DNA of 64,000 nt from Streptomyces fructofermentans (GCF_014651055.1 NZ_BMWD01000004.1:1-64000), one strand, 5' to 3'; positions 12,756-22,429 are shown, counted from the stretch's first letter. Numbers and translations: made by a program. The notes: a model not told the origin generated them from the letters alone.

Positions 12756-13105
12756 CAGTGGTCCTCATTCCGGTTGTGCGAGTACGTCGACCTCTCGACG
12801 TACGTCGGGTTGGTGCGGTACTTCGGGTCGTTGCGGTTCTCGATGGCTGCGACGCGGCGGGGGGCCGGGAGTTCGGGGTTCTCGTTGATCCCGAGCGCCT
12901 CGCCCAGCTCCGCCTCGCGCTGCGCCATGCCGTCGCGGACGTCGAGTGCGAAGTCCTTGAGCCGGTGGCCCGCCTCGATCGCCTTCTCGGCGGCCTGTGC
13001 GGCGAGGCTCTCGGGCGTCAGCTTCCGGAGCTTGCGGTTGACCTTGGTGGTGGCCCACACGCCGGCGGCTGCGCCCGCGGTGAACCAGAACGTACGGCGG
13101 AACAT
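12755..13105 (-). CDS. DUF6167 family small membrane-associated protein
   Basis: A 116-residue protein with a short hydrophobic N-terminus ([19 protein letters not shown]), a basic segment and a charged C-terminal half. It matches what I know of the Streptomyces DUF6167 family found beside alaS. Function unknown. Its TGA shares a base with the alaS ATG, so it is probably co-translated. It lies seven bases after the DUF948 gene; the pair may form a membrane-linked module. Confidence 0.75.
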   Translation of the reverse strand: MFRRTFWFTAGAAAGVWATTKVNRKLRKLTPESLAAQAAEKAIEAGHRLKDFALDVRDGMAQREAELGEALGINENPELPAPRRVAAIENRNDPKYRTNPTYVERSTYSHNRNEDH

Positions 13106-13112
13106 CGCTGCG

Positions 13113-13547
13113 TCAGTCCTTCTTCCGCTTTCCCCGTCGCGCCGACGGGACGGTGCGGCCCACGATGACGGTACGCCGCGCGGGCCTTGCGGGCACGTCC
13201 TCCCGGCGGCCGCCGAGGGCCCGGCGCACGCCGTAGCCGAACGCCGCCACCTTCACGAGCGGGCCCCCGAAGGTGGAGGCGACGGTCGTGGAGAGGGCCG
13301 ACGCGTTCGACGTGACCTCCTGGACGTCCGACGCGATGGCGTCGACCCGGTCGATCTGCGTCTGCGCGGACCGAACGGCCGAGGAGGCGTCCGCGAGGAG
13401 CGGGACCGCCTGTTCGGTCACGTCCGCCACGAGCTTGGTGGTCGCCCTGAGCGTCTGGGCCAGCCTCGCGAGAGCAACCGCGAGGAAGGAGACCAGGATC
13501 GCCCAGAAGACGGCCACCAGGATTCCGGCCACCTCGCCACCGGACAC
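13113..13547 (-). CDS. DUF948 family membrane protein
   Basis: A 144-residue protein with an N-terminal transmembrane helix (about 5-27), a long amphipathic helical region typical of DUF948 (VADVTEQAVPLLADASSAV...), and a basic tail ending RRGKRKKD. The GTG start is preferred because GGGAGCGG lies about ten bases upstream; an ATG at 13580 would add 11 residues without family likeness. Function unknown. It heads the run DUF948-DUF6167-alaS-ruvX and is transcribed away from the NB-ARC gene. Confidence 0.75.
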   Translation of the reverse strand: MSGGEVAGILVAVFWAILVSFLAVALARLAQTLRATTKLVADVTEQAVPLLADASSAVRSAQTQIDRVDAIASDVQEVTSNASALSTTVASTFGGPLVKVAAFGYGVRRALGGRREDVPARPARRTVIVGRTVPSARRGKRKKD

Positions 13548-13667
13548 TGCGCACCCGCTCCCTGGATCGTGCCTCACCATCGAAAAGTCGTCCCCCGAGC
13601 CTATCGCGCCGGGGCCGCGGCTCCGTACCGGATTACCGCCCGCCCGCGGCCGGGCCGCGGGAGCCGA

Positions 13668-13697
13668 TTGTACGGAGTGCTCACGGATAAGTACGCT
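13668..13697 (+). promoter_or_regulatory. Candidate promoter of the NB-ARC/TPR gene (leaderless)
   Basis: TTGTAC, an 18-base spacer, then TACGCT fits a housekeeping-type promoter. The start point would fall within about three bases of the ATG at 13707, and no ribosome binding site is visible, so the mRNA is probably leaderless or nearly so. An 8-base inverted repeat (CTCCGTAC at 13621, GTACGGAG at 13670) brackets a GC palindrome at 13643-13661 and overlaps the -35, a possible operator. Confidence 0.4.
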
Positions 13698-13706
13698 CCG
13701 TTGCCC

Positions 13707-15884
13707 ATGCGACGTTCTCAGCGCCCCGGCAGGGGGACGGGCGGCCACCGGGCCGGAAACCTGCCCCTGGAGCTCAACGCGTTCGTGGGCCGTTCCGCCG
13801 AACTCTCGCGGTTGGGCGCGGCGCTCGGCTCGGCGCGGCTGGTGACGGTGACCGGCACGGGCGGCGTCGGCAAGTCGCGGCTGGCCGTCCGGGCCGCCGC
13901 CCGGACCCGGCCGCGCGACGGCGTGTGGCACGTGGACCTGACCGCGGTCCGCGGGGAGGAACTCGTCGAGTACGAGGTCGCCGAGGCCCTGGGGCTCACG
14001 GACCACACGTCACGGCCACCGGGCCGGGTCCTGCTCGACCACCTCCGCGAACGTCAACTCCTGCTCGTGCTCGACGGGTTCGAACACCTGGTGGACGCCT
14101 GCGCACGGATGGTGGTCGAACTGCTGCGGCAGGCGCCGGGGCTGCGGGTGCTCGCCGTGGGCAGGCGGCCCCTCGCGGTGCAGGGCGAGCGGCTGTTCCC
14201 GCTGGCGCCGTTGAGCCCGCGCGAGTCGGCCGAGTTGTTCGCCGACCGCGCGGCCGCGAGCGTGCCGGGCTTCGCGCTCCACGAGGGCAACCGTGCGGAC
14301 GTGTACGAGCTGTGCCGGCGGCTCGACGGGATCCCGCTCTCCGTCGAACTCGCGGCGGGGCGGCTGCGGGCCCTGTCCCCCGCACAGTTGCTGGCCAGGC
14401 TCGACGACCGCTTCCGGCTGCTCGTCGGCGGGGCGCGGGACGTCCCTCCCCGCCACCAGGCCCTGCGGACGGCGATCGGCTGGAGCCACGAGCTGTGCAC
14501 GCCCGAGGAACGGCTGCTGTGGTCGCGGCTCTCGGTGTTCGCGGGGCAGTTCGACCTGGAGGCGGTCGAGTACGTGTGCGGCGGGGACGGTCTGCGCCCC
14601 GACAACACCCTCGACGTGCTGGGCGAGTTGATCACGCAGTCGGTGGTCACCCGGGCGGAGACCCCCGCCGGGGTGCGCTACCGCATGCTGGACACGGTCC
14701 GCGCCTACGGGGCCGAGTGGCTGGCGGCGGCCGGTGACTCGGGGCGGCTGCGGCGCAGGCACCGCGACTGGTACATGGGCCTGGCGACCTGGTGCGAGCT
14801 GGACTGGTTCTCGCCCAGGCAGCGCGAGGTGGCAGCGCGCGTGGACGCGGAACTGCCGAACCTGCGGTGCGCGCTGGAGCACTGCCTGACCGAGCCGGAG
14901 GGCGGGCATCTGGGCCAGCACCTGGCGGGCACGCTGTGGTTCTACTGGGTCGGCTGCGGCCGGCTGTCGGAGGGGCGGCACTGGCTGGAGCGGAGCGTGG
15001 CCCTCGACAGCGACCACGAGCGCTCGCGCCTGAAGGCCCTGTGGGTGCTGGGATACGTGTCGGTCCTCCAGGGCGACTCGTCGACCGCGCTCGGCGTGCT
15101 CGACGAGTGCCGGCAGGCCGCGGAACGCAGCGGCAACCCCACCGCGGTCGCCTACGCCGAGCACCGCACGGGCTGTCTCGCGCTGGTCACCGACGACATG
15201 CCCCGCGCCGAGGCGCTGCTGCGCTCGGCGCTCGACCGGTACCGCGACATCGGCGAACTCAACAGCAACGTCCTGATGGGGCAGGTCGAACTGGCGATGG
15301 CACTGGCCTTCCAGGGCGATCTGCCGGGCGCGGTGCGGCTGTGCGAGGACGTGCGGCGGGTGTGCGCGGACCACGGGGAGCGCTGGTCGCTGGCCTACGC
15401 GCTCTACGTCCTGGCGTACGCGGCCTGGAGCGAGGGCGATCCGGCGAGGGCGCGCGAGCTGCTCGTCGAGTGCCTGGACATCAACCACGTCTTCCACGAC
15501 CTGCTCGGCACCGTGCTGGCGGTGGAGCTCCTGGCCCTGGTCACCGTCGCGGAGGGGGACGCCGCCGAGGCCGCCGTGCTCCAGGGGTCCGCGTCCCGCA
15601 TGTGGCCCTCGGTCGGCCTGCCGCTCTTCGGCTCCGCGTACTACAACGCCCCGCACGAGCAGTGCGAGGCGACGGCCCGCCGGCAGTTGGGCGACGAGCG
15701 GTACGACGAGTGCGTCAGGGCGGGGGCCCGGCTCGGCCGGCAGGCGGCCGTGGGCCGGGCCCTGGGGCGTGCCGGGCCGCGGCCGCCCGGCGCGCTGCCG
15801 CCGCCGCGGACCCCGCCGGCTCCCCCCGGAACGCACGAACCCGCCGCCTCGCCCACCCGGAAGGGCGGCGAGACGGCGGGCTGA
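13707..15884 (+). CDS. NB-ARC/TPR ATPase, regulator-like, without visible DNA-binding domain
   Basis: A 725-residue protein. After a basic 20-residue leader it has a STAND-type NTPase: Walker A TGTGGVGKS at about 49-57, Walker B LLLVLDGFEHL near 118-128, then GLRVLAVGRRPL and LDGIPLSVELAAGRL motifs. A helical TPR-like region follows from about 400 to 690, and a proline-rich tail closes it. This is the core of AfsR/LuxR-LAL-type regulators, but neither an N-terminal SARP/BTAD domain nor a C-terminal LuxR HTH can be seen. It stands alone on the plus strand among minus-strand housekeeping genes. An inverted repeat overlaps its last codons and could terminate transcription. Confidence 0.8.
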   Translation: MRRSQRPGRGTGGHRAGNLPLELNAFVGRSAELSRLGAALGSARLVTVTGTGGVGKSRLAVRAAARTRPRDGVWHVDLTAVRGEELVEYEVAEALGLTDHTSRPPGRVLLDHLRERQLLLVLDGFEHLVDACARMVVELLRQAPGLRVLAVGRRPLAVQGERLFPLAPLSPRESAELFADRAAASVPGFALHEGNRADVYELCRRLDGIPLSVELAAGRLRALSPAQLLARLDDRFRLLVGGARDVPPRHQALRTAIGWSHELCTPEERLLWSRLSVFAGQFDLEAVEYVCGGDGLRPDNTLDVLGELITQSVVTRAETPAGVRYRMLDTVRAYGAEWLAAAGDSGRLRRRHRDWYMGLATWCELDWFSPRQREVAARVDAELPNLRCALEHCLTEPEGGHLGQHLAGTLWFYWVGCGRLSEGRHWLERSVALDSDHERSRLKALWVLGYVSVLQGDSSTALGVLDECRQAAERSGNPTAVAYAEHRTGCLALVTDDMPRAEALLRSALDRYRDIGELNSNVLMGQVELAMALAFQGDLPGAVRLCEDVRRVCADHGERWSLAYALYVLAYAAWSEGDPARARELLVECLDINHVFHDLLGTVLAVELLALVTVAEGDAAEAAVLQGSASRMWPSVGLPLFGSAYYNAPHEQCEATARRQLGDERYDECVRAGARLGRQAAVGRALGRAGPRPPGALPPPRTPPAPPGTHEPAASPTRKGGETAG

Positions 15885-15914
15885 CGCGCAGGTGGTGCTA
15901 CGTCCGCCGGATGA

Positions 15915-16529
15915 TCAGCGGGCGTAGTACTCGACGACGAGCTGCTCGTCGCAGATCACCGGGATCTCCTTGCGGTTCGGCTCACGGTCCAGGCGGAAGG
16001 CCAGGGCGCGGAGGTTCACCTGGAGGTAGCGCGGGGTCTCGCCGTCGGGGGCGAAGCCGCCCTCGCGGGCGACCTGGAACAGCGGCTTCTCGCGGCTGCG
16101 CTCGCGGACCATCACGACGTCGTCGGGACGGACACGGAACGACGGCTTGTCGACCTTGCCGCCGTTGACCTCGATGTGGCCGTGGACGACCATCTGGCGG
16201 GCCTGGTAGATCGTGCGGGCGATGCCCGAACGGAGCACCAGCGCGTCGAGACGACGCTCGAGCTCGATGACCAGGGCCTCACCGGTCTTGCCCTGCGTCT
16301 TGGCGGCACGCTCGTAGGCGCGGACGAGCTGGCGCTCGGACACGTCGTACTGCGCGCGCAGACGCTGCTTCTCGAGCAGACGGACCTTGTAGTCCGAGTT
16401 CTGCTTGCGGCCGCGGCCGTGCTCGCCCGGCGGGTAGGGGCGGGCCTCGAAGTACTTGACGGCCTTCGGGGTCAGCGCGATGCCGAGGGCACGCGACTTC
16501 TTGACCTTGGGGCGGGACTGGTTCGGCAT
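15915..16529 (-). CDS. rpsD: 30S ribosomal protein S4
   Basis: S4 is a primary 16S rRNA binding protein that nucleates small-subunit assembly and in other bacteria represses its own mRNA. The 204-residue product starts [16 protein letters not shown] and lacks the N-terminal Cys cluster of zinc-type S4. It has the S4 RNA-binding domain ([26 protein letters not shown]). The ATG is preceded by GAGGTG at 8 bases. It stands alone here, not in the rpsM-rpsK-rpoA operon, as is usual in Streptomyces. Confidence 0.97.
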   Translation of the reverse strand: MPNQSRPKVKKSRALGIALTPKAVKYFEARPYPPGEHGRGRKQNSDYKVRLLEKQRLRAQYDVSERQLVRAYERAAKTQGKTGEALVIELERRLDALVLRSGIARTIYQARQMVVHGHIEVNGGKVDKPSFRVRPDDVVMVRERSREKPLFQVAREGGFAPDGETPRYLQVNLRALAFRLDREPNRKEIPVICDEQLVVEYYAR

Positions 16530-16861
16530 GAACCAAACACCTCATGTTTCTGATGCGAATACGGCTTCACCAGGGTTAGAGGAGGTCGCATCCGCAGCCA
16601 GGGAAAACCCCGCGGGTCCGGTCGGTCGAACCCGCTGGGCAGCCGCCCCTGGTCTGGGCACTTACGTGCAGCACGCGAGTGGCCCACCGACCGTTTCCCG
16701 GAGGTCCGGGAGGGTGGTGGGCTGCCCGCGACACCTTCGACGGTGCGCGACGCTCCTGGAATCCTCGCCCGGGGGCGGGGCTTCCGGCTGGATGTCCCGT
16801 TCTGGTGGTGCCGACCGGAGCCGGACACGGGACGCAGCGCTTCGGGGAGTCTACAGGGTGG
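16530..16861 (-). promoter_or_regulatory. rpsD leader with nested stem-loop
   Basis: This 332-base stretch has no gene. Its main feature is a nested hairpin: GCCCACC (16682-16688) pairs with GGTGGGC (16716-16722), and inside it TCCCGG pairs with CCGGGA around AGGT (16696-16711). A TAGACT hexamer just past the rarA stop (near 16850) could be a -10. If transcription starts there, the leader is about 310 bases, long enough for an S4-binding autoregulatory element. This is inference; no known S4 leader was recognised. Confidence 0.35.
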
Positions 16862-18217
16862 TCAGGACCCCCCACGACCGAGGCGCTTCCTGGTCCACTC
16901 CACCGCGTCCGCGTAGCGCGCCTCCGCGCCGTGCCGGGTCGGCGTGTAGTACTCGCGGTCCTTGAGCTCCTCGGGCGCGTACTGCTGGGCGGCGATGCCC
17001 TCCGGCAGGTCGTGCGGGTACACGTACCCCTGGGCGTGGCCGAGCTTGGCCGCGCCCTTGTAGTGGCCGTCGCGCAGATGGGTCGGCACCGGGCCCGCGT
17101 GGCCCTTGCGCACGTCCTCCATCGCGGCGCCGATGGCCGTGGTCGCGGCGTTGGACTTCGGAGCCAGGGCGAGGGCGATCGTGGCGTGGCTGAGGGTGAG
17201 CGCGGCCTCGGGGAAGCCGATCATGGCGACGGCCTGGGCGGCGGCGACGGCGATCGGCAGGGCGTTCGGATCGGCCAGGCCGATGTCCTCGCTGGCGGAG
17301 ATCATCAGACGGCGGGCGATGAACCGGGGGTCCTCGCCGGCCTCGATCATCCGCGCCAGGTAGTGCAGCGCGGCGTCCACGTCGGAGCCGCGGATGGACT
17401 TGATGAGGGCGCTCGCGACGTCGTAGTGCTGGTCGCCGTCGCGGTCGTACTTCACCGCGGCGCGGTCGACGGTCTCCTCCAGGGTCCGGAGGGTGATCTC
17501 CGGTTCGCCCTTGTCGAGGGCGGAGCCCGCCGCGGCCTCCAGGGCGGTCAGGGCGCGCCGGGCGTCGCCGCCGGCGATCCGCAGCAGATGCTCCTCGGTG
17601 TCCTCGGGGAGGGTGACGGCGTCCTTGAGACCGCGCTCCCCGGCGAGCGCCCGGCGCAGCAGTGCCCGCAGGTCGTCGTCGGTGAGGGGTTCGAGGGTCA
17701 GCAGGAGCGAGCGGGACAGCAGCGGGGAGATCACCGAGAAGTACGGGTTCTCGGTGGTCGCCGCGATGAGCGTCACCCAGCGGTTCTCCACGGCCGGGAG
17801 CAGCGAGTCCTGCTGGGCCTTGCTGAAGCGGTGGATCTCGTCGAGGAAGAGGACGGTCTCCTTCCCGAAGCCGCCGGAGGCGCGGCGGGCGCCCTCGATG
17901 ACCGCGCGGACCTCCTTGACGCCCGCGGTGATCGCGGACAGCTCCACGAAGCGCTTGTCCGTGGCCTTGGAGACCACGTAGGCGAGGGTCGTCTTGCCGG
18001 TTCCCGGCGGGCCCCAGAGGATCACCGACGACGGGCCGGCCGGGCCGCTCCCCGTCTCACCGACGAGCCGGCGCAGGGGTGAGCCGGGCTTCAGCAGATG
18101 CTGCTGGCCCACTACTTCGTCGAGGACGCGCGGACGCATCCGCACCGCCAGGGGGCTGCTGGACGGGTCCTTCTCCTGGCGTTCTTCTGCCGCGGCGGTG
18201 AACAGGTCGGGCTCCAC
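16862..18217 (-). CDS. rarA: Replication-associated recombination protein A (AAA ATPase)
   Basis: RarA (MgsA) is a RuvB/clamp-loader-like AAA protein acting at stalled replication forks. The 451-residue product has Walker [10 protein letters not shown], Walker B FLDEIHRF, sensor motif AATTEN, and the C-terminal RarA tetramerisation region with [14 protein letters not shown] sequence ([12 protein letters not shown]). Start is GTG. A TAGGCT hexamer lies six bases upstream and no ribosome binding site is visible, so the transcript is likely leaderless. Confidence 0.94.
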   Translation of the reverse strand: MEPDLFTAAAEERQEKDPSSSPLAVRMRPRVLDEVVGQQHLLKPGSPLRRLVGETGSGPAGPSSVILWGPPGTGKTTLAYVVSKATDKRFVELSAITAGVKEVRAVIEGARRASGGFGKETVLFLDEIHRFSKAQQDSLLPAVENRWVTLIAATTENPYFSVISPLLSRSLLLTLEPLTDDDLRALLRRALAGERGLKDAVTLPEDTEEHLLRIAGGDARRALTALEAAAGSALDKGEPEITLRTLEETVDRAAVKYDRDGDQHYDVASALIKSIRGSDVDAALHYLARMIEAGEDPRFIARRLMISASEDIGLADPNALPIAVAAAQAVAMIGFPEAALTLSHATIALALAPKSNAATTAIGAAMEDVRKGHAGPVPTHLRDGHYKGAAKLGHAQGYVYPHDLPEGIAAQQYAPEELKDREYYTPTRHGAEARYADAVEWTRKRLGRGGS

Positions 18218-18223
18218 CGGAAA

Positions 18224-18229
18224 AGCCTA
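18224..18229 (-). promoter_or_regulatory. -10 hexamer of rarA
   Basis: TAGGCT on the minus strand ends six bases before the rarA GTG, which would place +1 at the start codon. Any -35 element would fall inside the large inverted repeat just upstream. Confidence 0.45.
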
Positions 18230-18232
18230 TGT

Positions 18233-18295
18233 CACGCCACTGACAGTGCCGCCGGCCCCGGGGTTCCCGGGGCCGGCGGCACTGTCAGTGGCGTG
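18233..18295 (-). terminator. Perfect 30-bp inverted repeat between VKOR gene and rarA
   Basis: Two 30-base arms pair without a mismatch around a 3-base loop (GTT). The hairpin starts 14 bases after the VKOR-gene stop and ends four bases before the rarA -10, so it can terminate the upstream transcript and insulate the rarA promoter. The length and perfection exceed every other hairpin in the window. Confidence 0.8.
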
Positions 18296-18309
18296 GTCGG
18301 GCTCGTGCT

Positions 18310-18948
18310 TCAGCTCGTCCAGAAGTCCCACCAGCGCGTCAGGATCAGCATGCCGATGATCCCGATGTGCAGGACCGGCGGGACCCAGGCGAACTCGTCC
18401 AGGAAGCCCTTCACCCAGCGGGGCGCGGGCAGATGGCCGTTGCGGACGTTGTACGCGGTGGCGTACCAGAACATGAGGATCGTGGCGACCCAGGCGAGGC
18501 AGCACCACAGGCACAGCGAGTTGATGTTGTAGAGCGACTGGTACTGGAGCCAGGTGACGAACCCCACACCGAACAGGGTGCCCGCGTTGAAGGTCAGCCA
18601 GTACCAGCGGGGGAAGCGGGCGCCGGCGAGCAGGCTCACGCCGACGCACACGACGACGGCGTAGGCCACGAGCCCGAGCATCGGGTTGGGGAACCCGAAG
18701 GCGGAGGCCTGCTCGCTCTTCATGATGTTGCCGCACGAGACGACCGGGTTCAGGCTGCAGCCGGGCGTGAAGTTCGGGTCCTCCAGCAGCTTGAACTTGT
18801 CCAGAGTGATCACCCAGGACGCCAGCACGCCCGCCGCTCCCGTGATCACCAGCAGCAGGGCGAACGCGCGGCCGCCGCCCGAGGCGCGCGGGACCGCGGA
18901 GCGGGCCTGGTCGGTGGGGACGCCTTCCCTGACTGTCGTCTTGCTCAT
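18310..18948 (-). CDS. Vitamin K epoxide reductase (VKOR) family membrane protein
   Basis: Bacterial VKOR homologues reoxidise a DsbA-like partner and pass electrons to menaquinone, driving disulfide formation outside the membrane. The 212-residue product has about five hydrophobic helices, the CxxC pair C146-C149 (CLWC) and the loop pair Cys64 and Cys72. The start ATG was chosen by the family-like N-terminus; a longer open frame upstream is low-complexity. No thioredoxin-fold partner gene or fusion is seen here. Confidence 0.9.
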   Translation of the reverse strand: MSKTTVREGVPTDQARSAVPRASGGGRAFALLLVITGAAGVLASWVITLDKFKLLEDPNFTPGCSLNPVVSCGNIMKSEQASAFGFPNPMLGLVAYAVVVCVGVSLLAGARFPRWYWLTFNAGTLFGVGFVTWLQYQSLYNINSLCLWCCLAWVATILMFWYATAYNVRNGHLPAPRWVKGFLDEFAWVPPVLHIGIIGMLILTRWWDFWTS

Positions 18949-19426
18949 CACGCCGTTTCCGTAGCTTGAGAGGGCTTTCCGGGCACGGTCATTGTGCCGC
19001 ACACGCGCGCGTGTCCACCGTTCGATGGACATAAGGAAGTACGGAGCGGGCGCCCGGAGACGCCCGCTCCGGCGGGCGGCCGGCGGCGGTGTGCGCACGT
19101 CCGGCGCGACGCGCGGCACGTCGGACGCGTCCCGGCGGCCGGTGGACGCGGGCCCTGCCGTCACCGGCCGTCCCGCCGTTTCGCCCGAAAGGGGCGGACG
19201 CTCGAACGCCGGGCGGGCCCGGGACTCCGGGCCCGCCCGGCGTTCCGGGACCGGGGGGACGAGAGGACGAGAGGGCGACAGGCCGGCAGGCCGGCAATCC
19301 GGCAGGCCGACGATCCGAAAGGCCGCCGATCCGAGCAGGGGCGACCGGGAAGCCGGGGCGGCCCGGGGCGACGCTGCCCGCCGGGACCGGGAGGACCCGG
19401 CCGGCGGACGGCGGCGCGGGCCCGCC
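18949..19426. other. Intergenic region between VKOR gene and hisS
   Basis: No convincing gene in 478 bases. It holds the hisS-side hairpin at 19204-19245 and a patch of short degenerate repeats at about 19280-19335 built on GGCCGGCA and CCGACGATCCG. The VKOR-gene promoter presumably lies in the last 100 bases before 18948. Confidence 0.6.
19204..19245 (-). terminator. 19-bp perfect hairpin downstream of hisS
   Basis: The arms at 19204-19222 and 19227-19245 pair perfectly around GACT. It lies about 180 bases past the hisS stop and is the likely end of the MBL-hisS transcript. Confidence 0.6.
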
Positions 19427-20689
19427 TCAGCCCAGGCGGACCTCGAGTTCGGCCACGATCTCGTTCGCGCCGACGGCGACCTGCTCGCCGGACTCCATGT
19501 CCTTGAGCTGGACGACGCCCTCGGCGAGGTCGCGCTCACCGGCGACGACGGTGTAGCGGGCACCGCTGCGGTTGGCGTTCTTCATGGCTCCCTTGAGCCC
19601 CTTCGCGCCGAAGGAGAAGTCCGCCGCGATGCCGAGCCTGCGCAGCTCGGTGACGACACCGAACAGCACGCGCCGGGCCTCCTCGCCGAGGGGCACCGCG
19701 AACACGCTGGTGGACGCGGGGAGTTCGAGCGAGACTCCCTCGGCCTCCAGCGCGAGGACCGTGCGGTCGACCCCGAGGGCCCAGCCGACGGACGGCAGCG
19801 CGGGGCCGCCGATCATCTCGGAGAGCCCGTCGTAGCGTCCGCCCCCGCCCACGGCGGACTGCGATCCCAGGCCGTCGTGGACGAACTCGAACGTCGTGCG
19901 CGTGTAGTAGTCGAGCCCCCGGACCAGCTTCGGGTCGTCCTCGAAGGAGACGCCCGCCGCGGTGATCAGCTCGCGGACCTCCTCGTGGTACGCCTTGCAC
20001 GCGTCGCACAGGTAGTCCCGCAGCAGGGGTGCGCCCACGAGCTGCTTCTGGACGTCGTCCCGCTTGTCGTCGAGGACCCGCAGGGGGTTGATGTCGGCCC
20101 GCCGCAGCGTCTCCTCGTCCAGGTCCAGTCCGTGCAGGAACTCCTGGAGCGCGGCCCGGTACACGGGACGGCACTCCTTGTCCCCCAGCGAGTTCAGCAG
20201 GATGCGGAACTCGCGCAGCCCCAGCGACCGGTACGCCTGGTCGGCGAGGATGATCAACTCGGCGTCCAGCGCGGGGTCCTCGGCACCGATCGCCTCGGCG
20301 CCCACCTGGGAGAAGTGGCGGTAGCGGCCCTTCTGGGGGCGCTCGTAGCGGTAGTACGAGCCGGAGTACCAGAGCTTGACCGGGAGGTTGCCCGCCTTGT
20401 GCAGGTTGGCCTCCAGCGCCGCGCGCAGCACGGAGGCGGTGCCCTCGGGACGCAGGGCGAGCAGGTCGCCGCCCTTGGTCTCGAAGGCGTACATCTCCTT
20501 GGTCACGATGTCGGTGGACTCGCCGACCCCGCGCGCGAACAGCTCGACGTTCTCGAAGCCGGGCGTCTCGATGTAGCCGTAGCCGGAGTTGCGCAGCGGG
20601 GCGGCGATCGCCTCACGCACCGCGAGGTACTTCGCGCTGTCCGGCGGGATCAGGTCGTACGTGCCCTTGGGGGCCTTGAAGGTGCTCAC
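19427..20689 (-). CDS. hisS: Histidyl-tRNA synthetase
   Basis: HisS charges tRNA-His. The 420-residue product shows the class II motifs: PKGTYDLIP at the N-terminus, motif 2 in [19 protein letters not shown], the histidine-specific [15 protein letters not shown] segment, motif 3 near GWALGVDR, and the C-terminal anticodon-binding domain. It starts 12 bases after the hydrolase gene and is likely co-transcribed with it. Confidence 0.97.
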   Translation of the reverse strand: MSTFKAPKGTYDLIPPDSAKYLAVREAIAAPLRNSGYGYIETPGFENVELFARGVGESTDIVTKEMYAFETKGGDLLALRPEGTASVLRAALEANLHKAGNLPVKLWYSGSYYRYERPQKGRYRHFSQVGAEAIGAEDPALDAELIILADQAYRSLGLREFRILLNSLGDKECRPVYRAALQEFLHGLDLDEETLRRADINPLRVLDDKRDDVQKQLVGAPLLRDYLCDACKAYHEEVRELITAAGVSFEDDPKLVRGLDYYTRTTFEFVHDGLGSQSAVGGGGRYDGLSEMIGGPALPSVGWALGVDRTVLALEAEGVSLELPASTSVFAVPLGEEARRVLFGVVTELRRLGIAADFSFGAKGLKGAMKNANRSGARYTVVAGERDLAEGVVQLKDMESGEQVAVGANEIVAELEVRLG

Positions 20690-20701
20690 GAAGATCTCTC
20701 G

Positions 20702-21418
20702 TCACATTCCTCGTCGAGGAGCCCCGGGGGCTCCGCGTCCTTGGCTGCCCGCCGCCACCTGCCGCAGGTACGGGTTGGCGGCGCGCTCCTGGCCGATGGT
20801 CGTCTGGGCGCCGTGGCCCGACAGCACCACGGTCGAGTCGTCGAGCGGCAGGCACACACGGGCCAGCGAGCCGAGCATCTCGTCCATGTCACCGCCGGGC
20901 AGGTCGGTGCGTCCGATGGAGCCGGCGAACAGCAGATCCCCGGAGAAGAACACGGACGGGATCTCCGCGGTCTCGGGCATCCGGAACGTCACCGACCCCT
21001 TGGTATGCCCGGGGGCGTGCGCGACGGAGAACTCCAGGCCGGCCAGTTCGAGTGCGGTGCCGTCGGCCAGCTCGCGGACGTCGTCCGGCTCACCGACCGT
21101 CAGCTCCCCCATCAGCGGCATCCCGATGGACCGGCCGAGCGCCCGCTCCGGGTCGCTCATCATGTAGCGGTCCTCGGGGTGGATCCACGCGGGCACGTCG
21201 TGCGCGCCGCACACGGGGACGACCGAGGCCACGTGGTCGATGTGGCCGTGGGTGAGGACGACCGCCACCGGCTTGAGCCGATGCTTCGCGAGTGCCTCCT
21301 CGACGCCTTGCGCGGCCTGGTGGCCGGGGTCGATGATCACGCACTCCTCGCCTGCGGCGGGGGCGACCAGGTAGCAGTTGGTGCCCCAAGCCCCGGCGGG
21401 GAACCCGGCAATGAGCAC
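20702..21418 (-). CDS. Metallo-beta-lactamase-fold hydrolase (glyoxalase II-like)
   Basis: A 238-residue protein with the zinc motif HGHIDH at 57-62, a later His in HAPGHTKGS, the bridging Asp in FSGDLLF and a final SGHG. This is the layout of hydroxyacylglutathione-hydrolase-like enzymes; the substrate here is unknown. The GTG start was chosen because the next 34 upstream codons have no family likeness. Order MBL-hisS, with relA and a PPIase close by, is standard in actinomycetes. Confidence 0.88.
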   Translation of the reverse strand: MLIAGFPAGAWGTNCYLVAPAAGEECVIIDPGHQAAQGVEEALAKHRLKPVAVVLTHGHIDHVASVVPVCGAHDVPAWIHPEDRYMMSDPERALGRSIGMPLMGELTVGEPDDVRELADGTALELAGLEFSVAHAPGHTKGSVTFRMPETAEIPSVFFSGDLLFAGSIGRTDLPGGDMDEMLGSLARVCLPLDDSTVVLSGHGAQTTIGQERAANPYLRQVAAGSQGRGAPGAPRRGM

Positions 21419-21589
21419 GTTCGTCCTTCGGTCTGTCGTCAGGGGGGAATGGTCGAGCTGCGGCTCAGAGCCTACCGGCGCTGCCGGAACCACAGCGAAC
21501 CCATATACGGTACGGGGCACACGCAGGCGGTCGGCTCACAAGACGCACGCGTCCCTTCCGACGTACGAGACGCATGAGGAGATAACCCG

Positions 21590-22429
21590 GTGGTCACCCA
21601 GGAACAGCGGCGGCGTCAGCTCGCCCGGGAGAAGTTCTTGCGGCAGCAGCAGCGGCGTACCGCCGCTCGGCGCAAGGCACACACGCGCAACGCGGTGGTC
21701 GCGTCGGTCCTCGGCGTGGTCGTCGTCGGCAGCGTGGTGTCGTACGCGACCGGGGTCTTCAAGAACGACGACAACAAGTCCGACGCGGCGGCCCAGGCCT
21801 CCCCCAGCCCCTCCGCGCCCAGCAAGGCTCCGGACCCGTGCGAGAAGCCCGCCGCGGGCAAGGTGAAGTCGCTGAGCTACAAGAAGGAGCCGGCGATCAC
21901 GATCGACAAGTCGGCCTCCTACACGATGAAGCTGCAGACGACCTGCGGCGCGATAGACATCGACATGCCGGCCGCGAAGGCCCCGCACACCGTCAACTCG
22001 TTCGGCTTCCTGGCGGGCAAGGGCTACCTCGACCACACCAAGTGCCACCGTCTGACGACGAACGGCATCTACGTGCTCCAGTGCGGCGACCCGAAGGGCA
22101 CCGGCATGGGCGGGCCGGGCTACACGATCCCGGACGAGAACCTCAAGGACAAGCGCCTCAAGGGCGATGTGTACCCGGCGGGCACGGTGGCGATGGCCAA
22201 CCAGTACAACGCGCAGACGAAGGAAGGCCGCGACAGCGGTGGCAGCCAGTTCTTCCTGGTCTACCAGGACAGCCCGCTGCCGCCCAACTACACGCCGTTC
22301 GGCACGATTTCCGACTCGGGCATGAAGGTGCTCAAGAAGATCGCGGGCGCCGGGGAGAACACCGGGCAGGGCGACGGAGCGCCCAACGCGACGGTCGTGA
22401 TCGACAAGGCGACCGTGACGAAATCCTGA
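21590..22429 (+). CDS. Membrane-anchored cyclophilin-type peptidyl-prolyl isomerase
   Basis: A 279-residue protein with a basic coiled N-terminus (to about 33), one transmembrane helix (35-55), a Ser/Ala/Pro linker and a cyclophilin domain from about 110 (TVNSFGFLAGKGYLDHTKCHRL, GGSQFFLVYQDSP, YTPFGTI). The active-site Arg region reads CHRLTTNGIYVLQCGDP, close to actinobacterial PpiB. The catalytic domain should be extracytoplasmic. Start is GTG with GAGGAG eight bases upstream. Transcribed divergently from the hydrolase-hisS pair. Confidence 0.9.
   Translation: MVTQEQRRRQLAREKFLRQQQRRTAARRKAHTRNAVVASVLGVVVVGSVVSYATGVFKNDDNKSDAAAQASPSPSAPSKAPDPCEKPAAGKVKSLSYKKEPAITIDKSASYTMKLQTTCGAIDIDMPAAKAPHTVNSFGFLAGKGYLDHTKCHRLTTNGIYVLQCGDPKGTGMGGPGYTIPDENLKDKRLKGDVYPAGTVAMANQYNAQTKEGRDSGGSQFFLVYQDSPLPPNYTPFGTISDSGMKVLKKIAGAGENTGQGDGAPNATVVIDKATVTKS

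Noticed and set aside
10422..13706. Very long plus-strand open frame across the antisense of alaS, joined to the NB-ARC gene
   Set aside because: It is the antisense of alaS and the two DUF genes; GC-rich codons leave the frame open by chance. Only the part from 13707 has family likeness.
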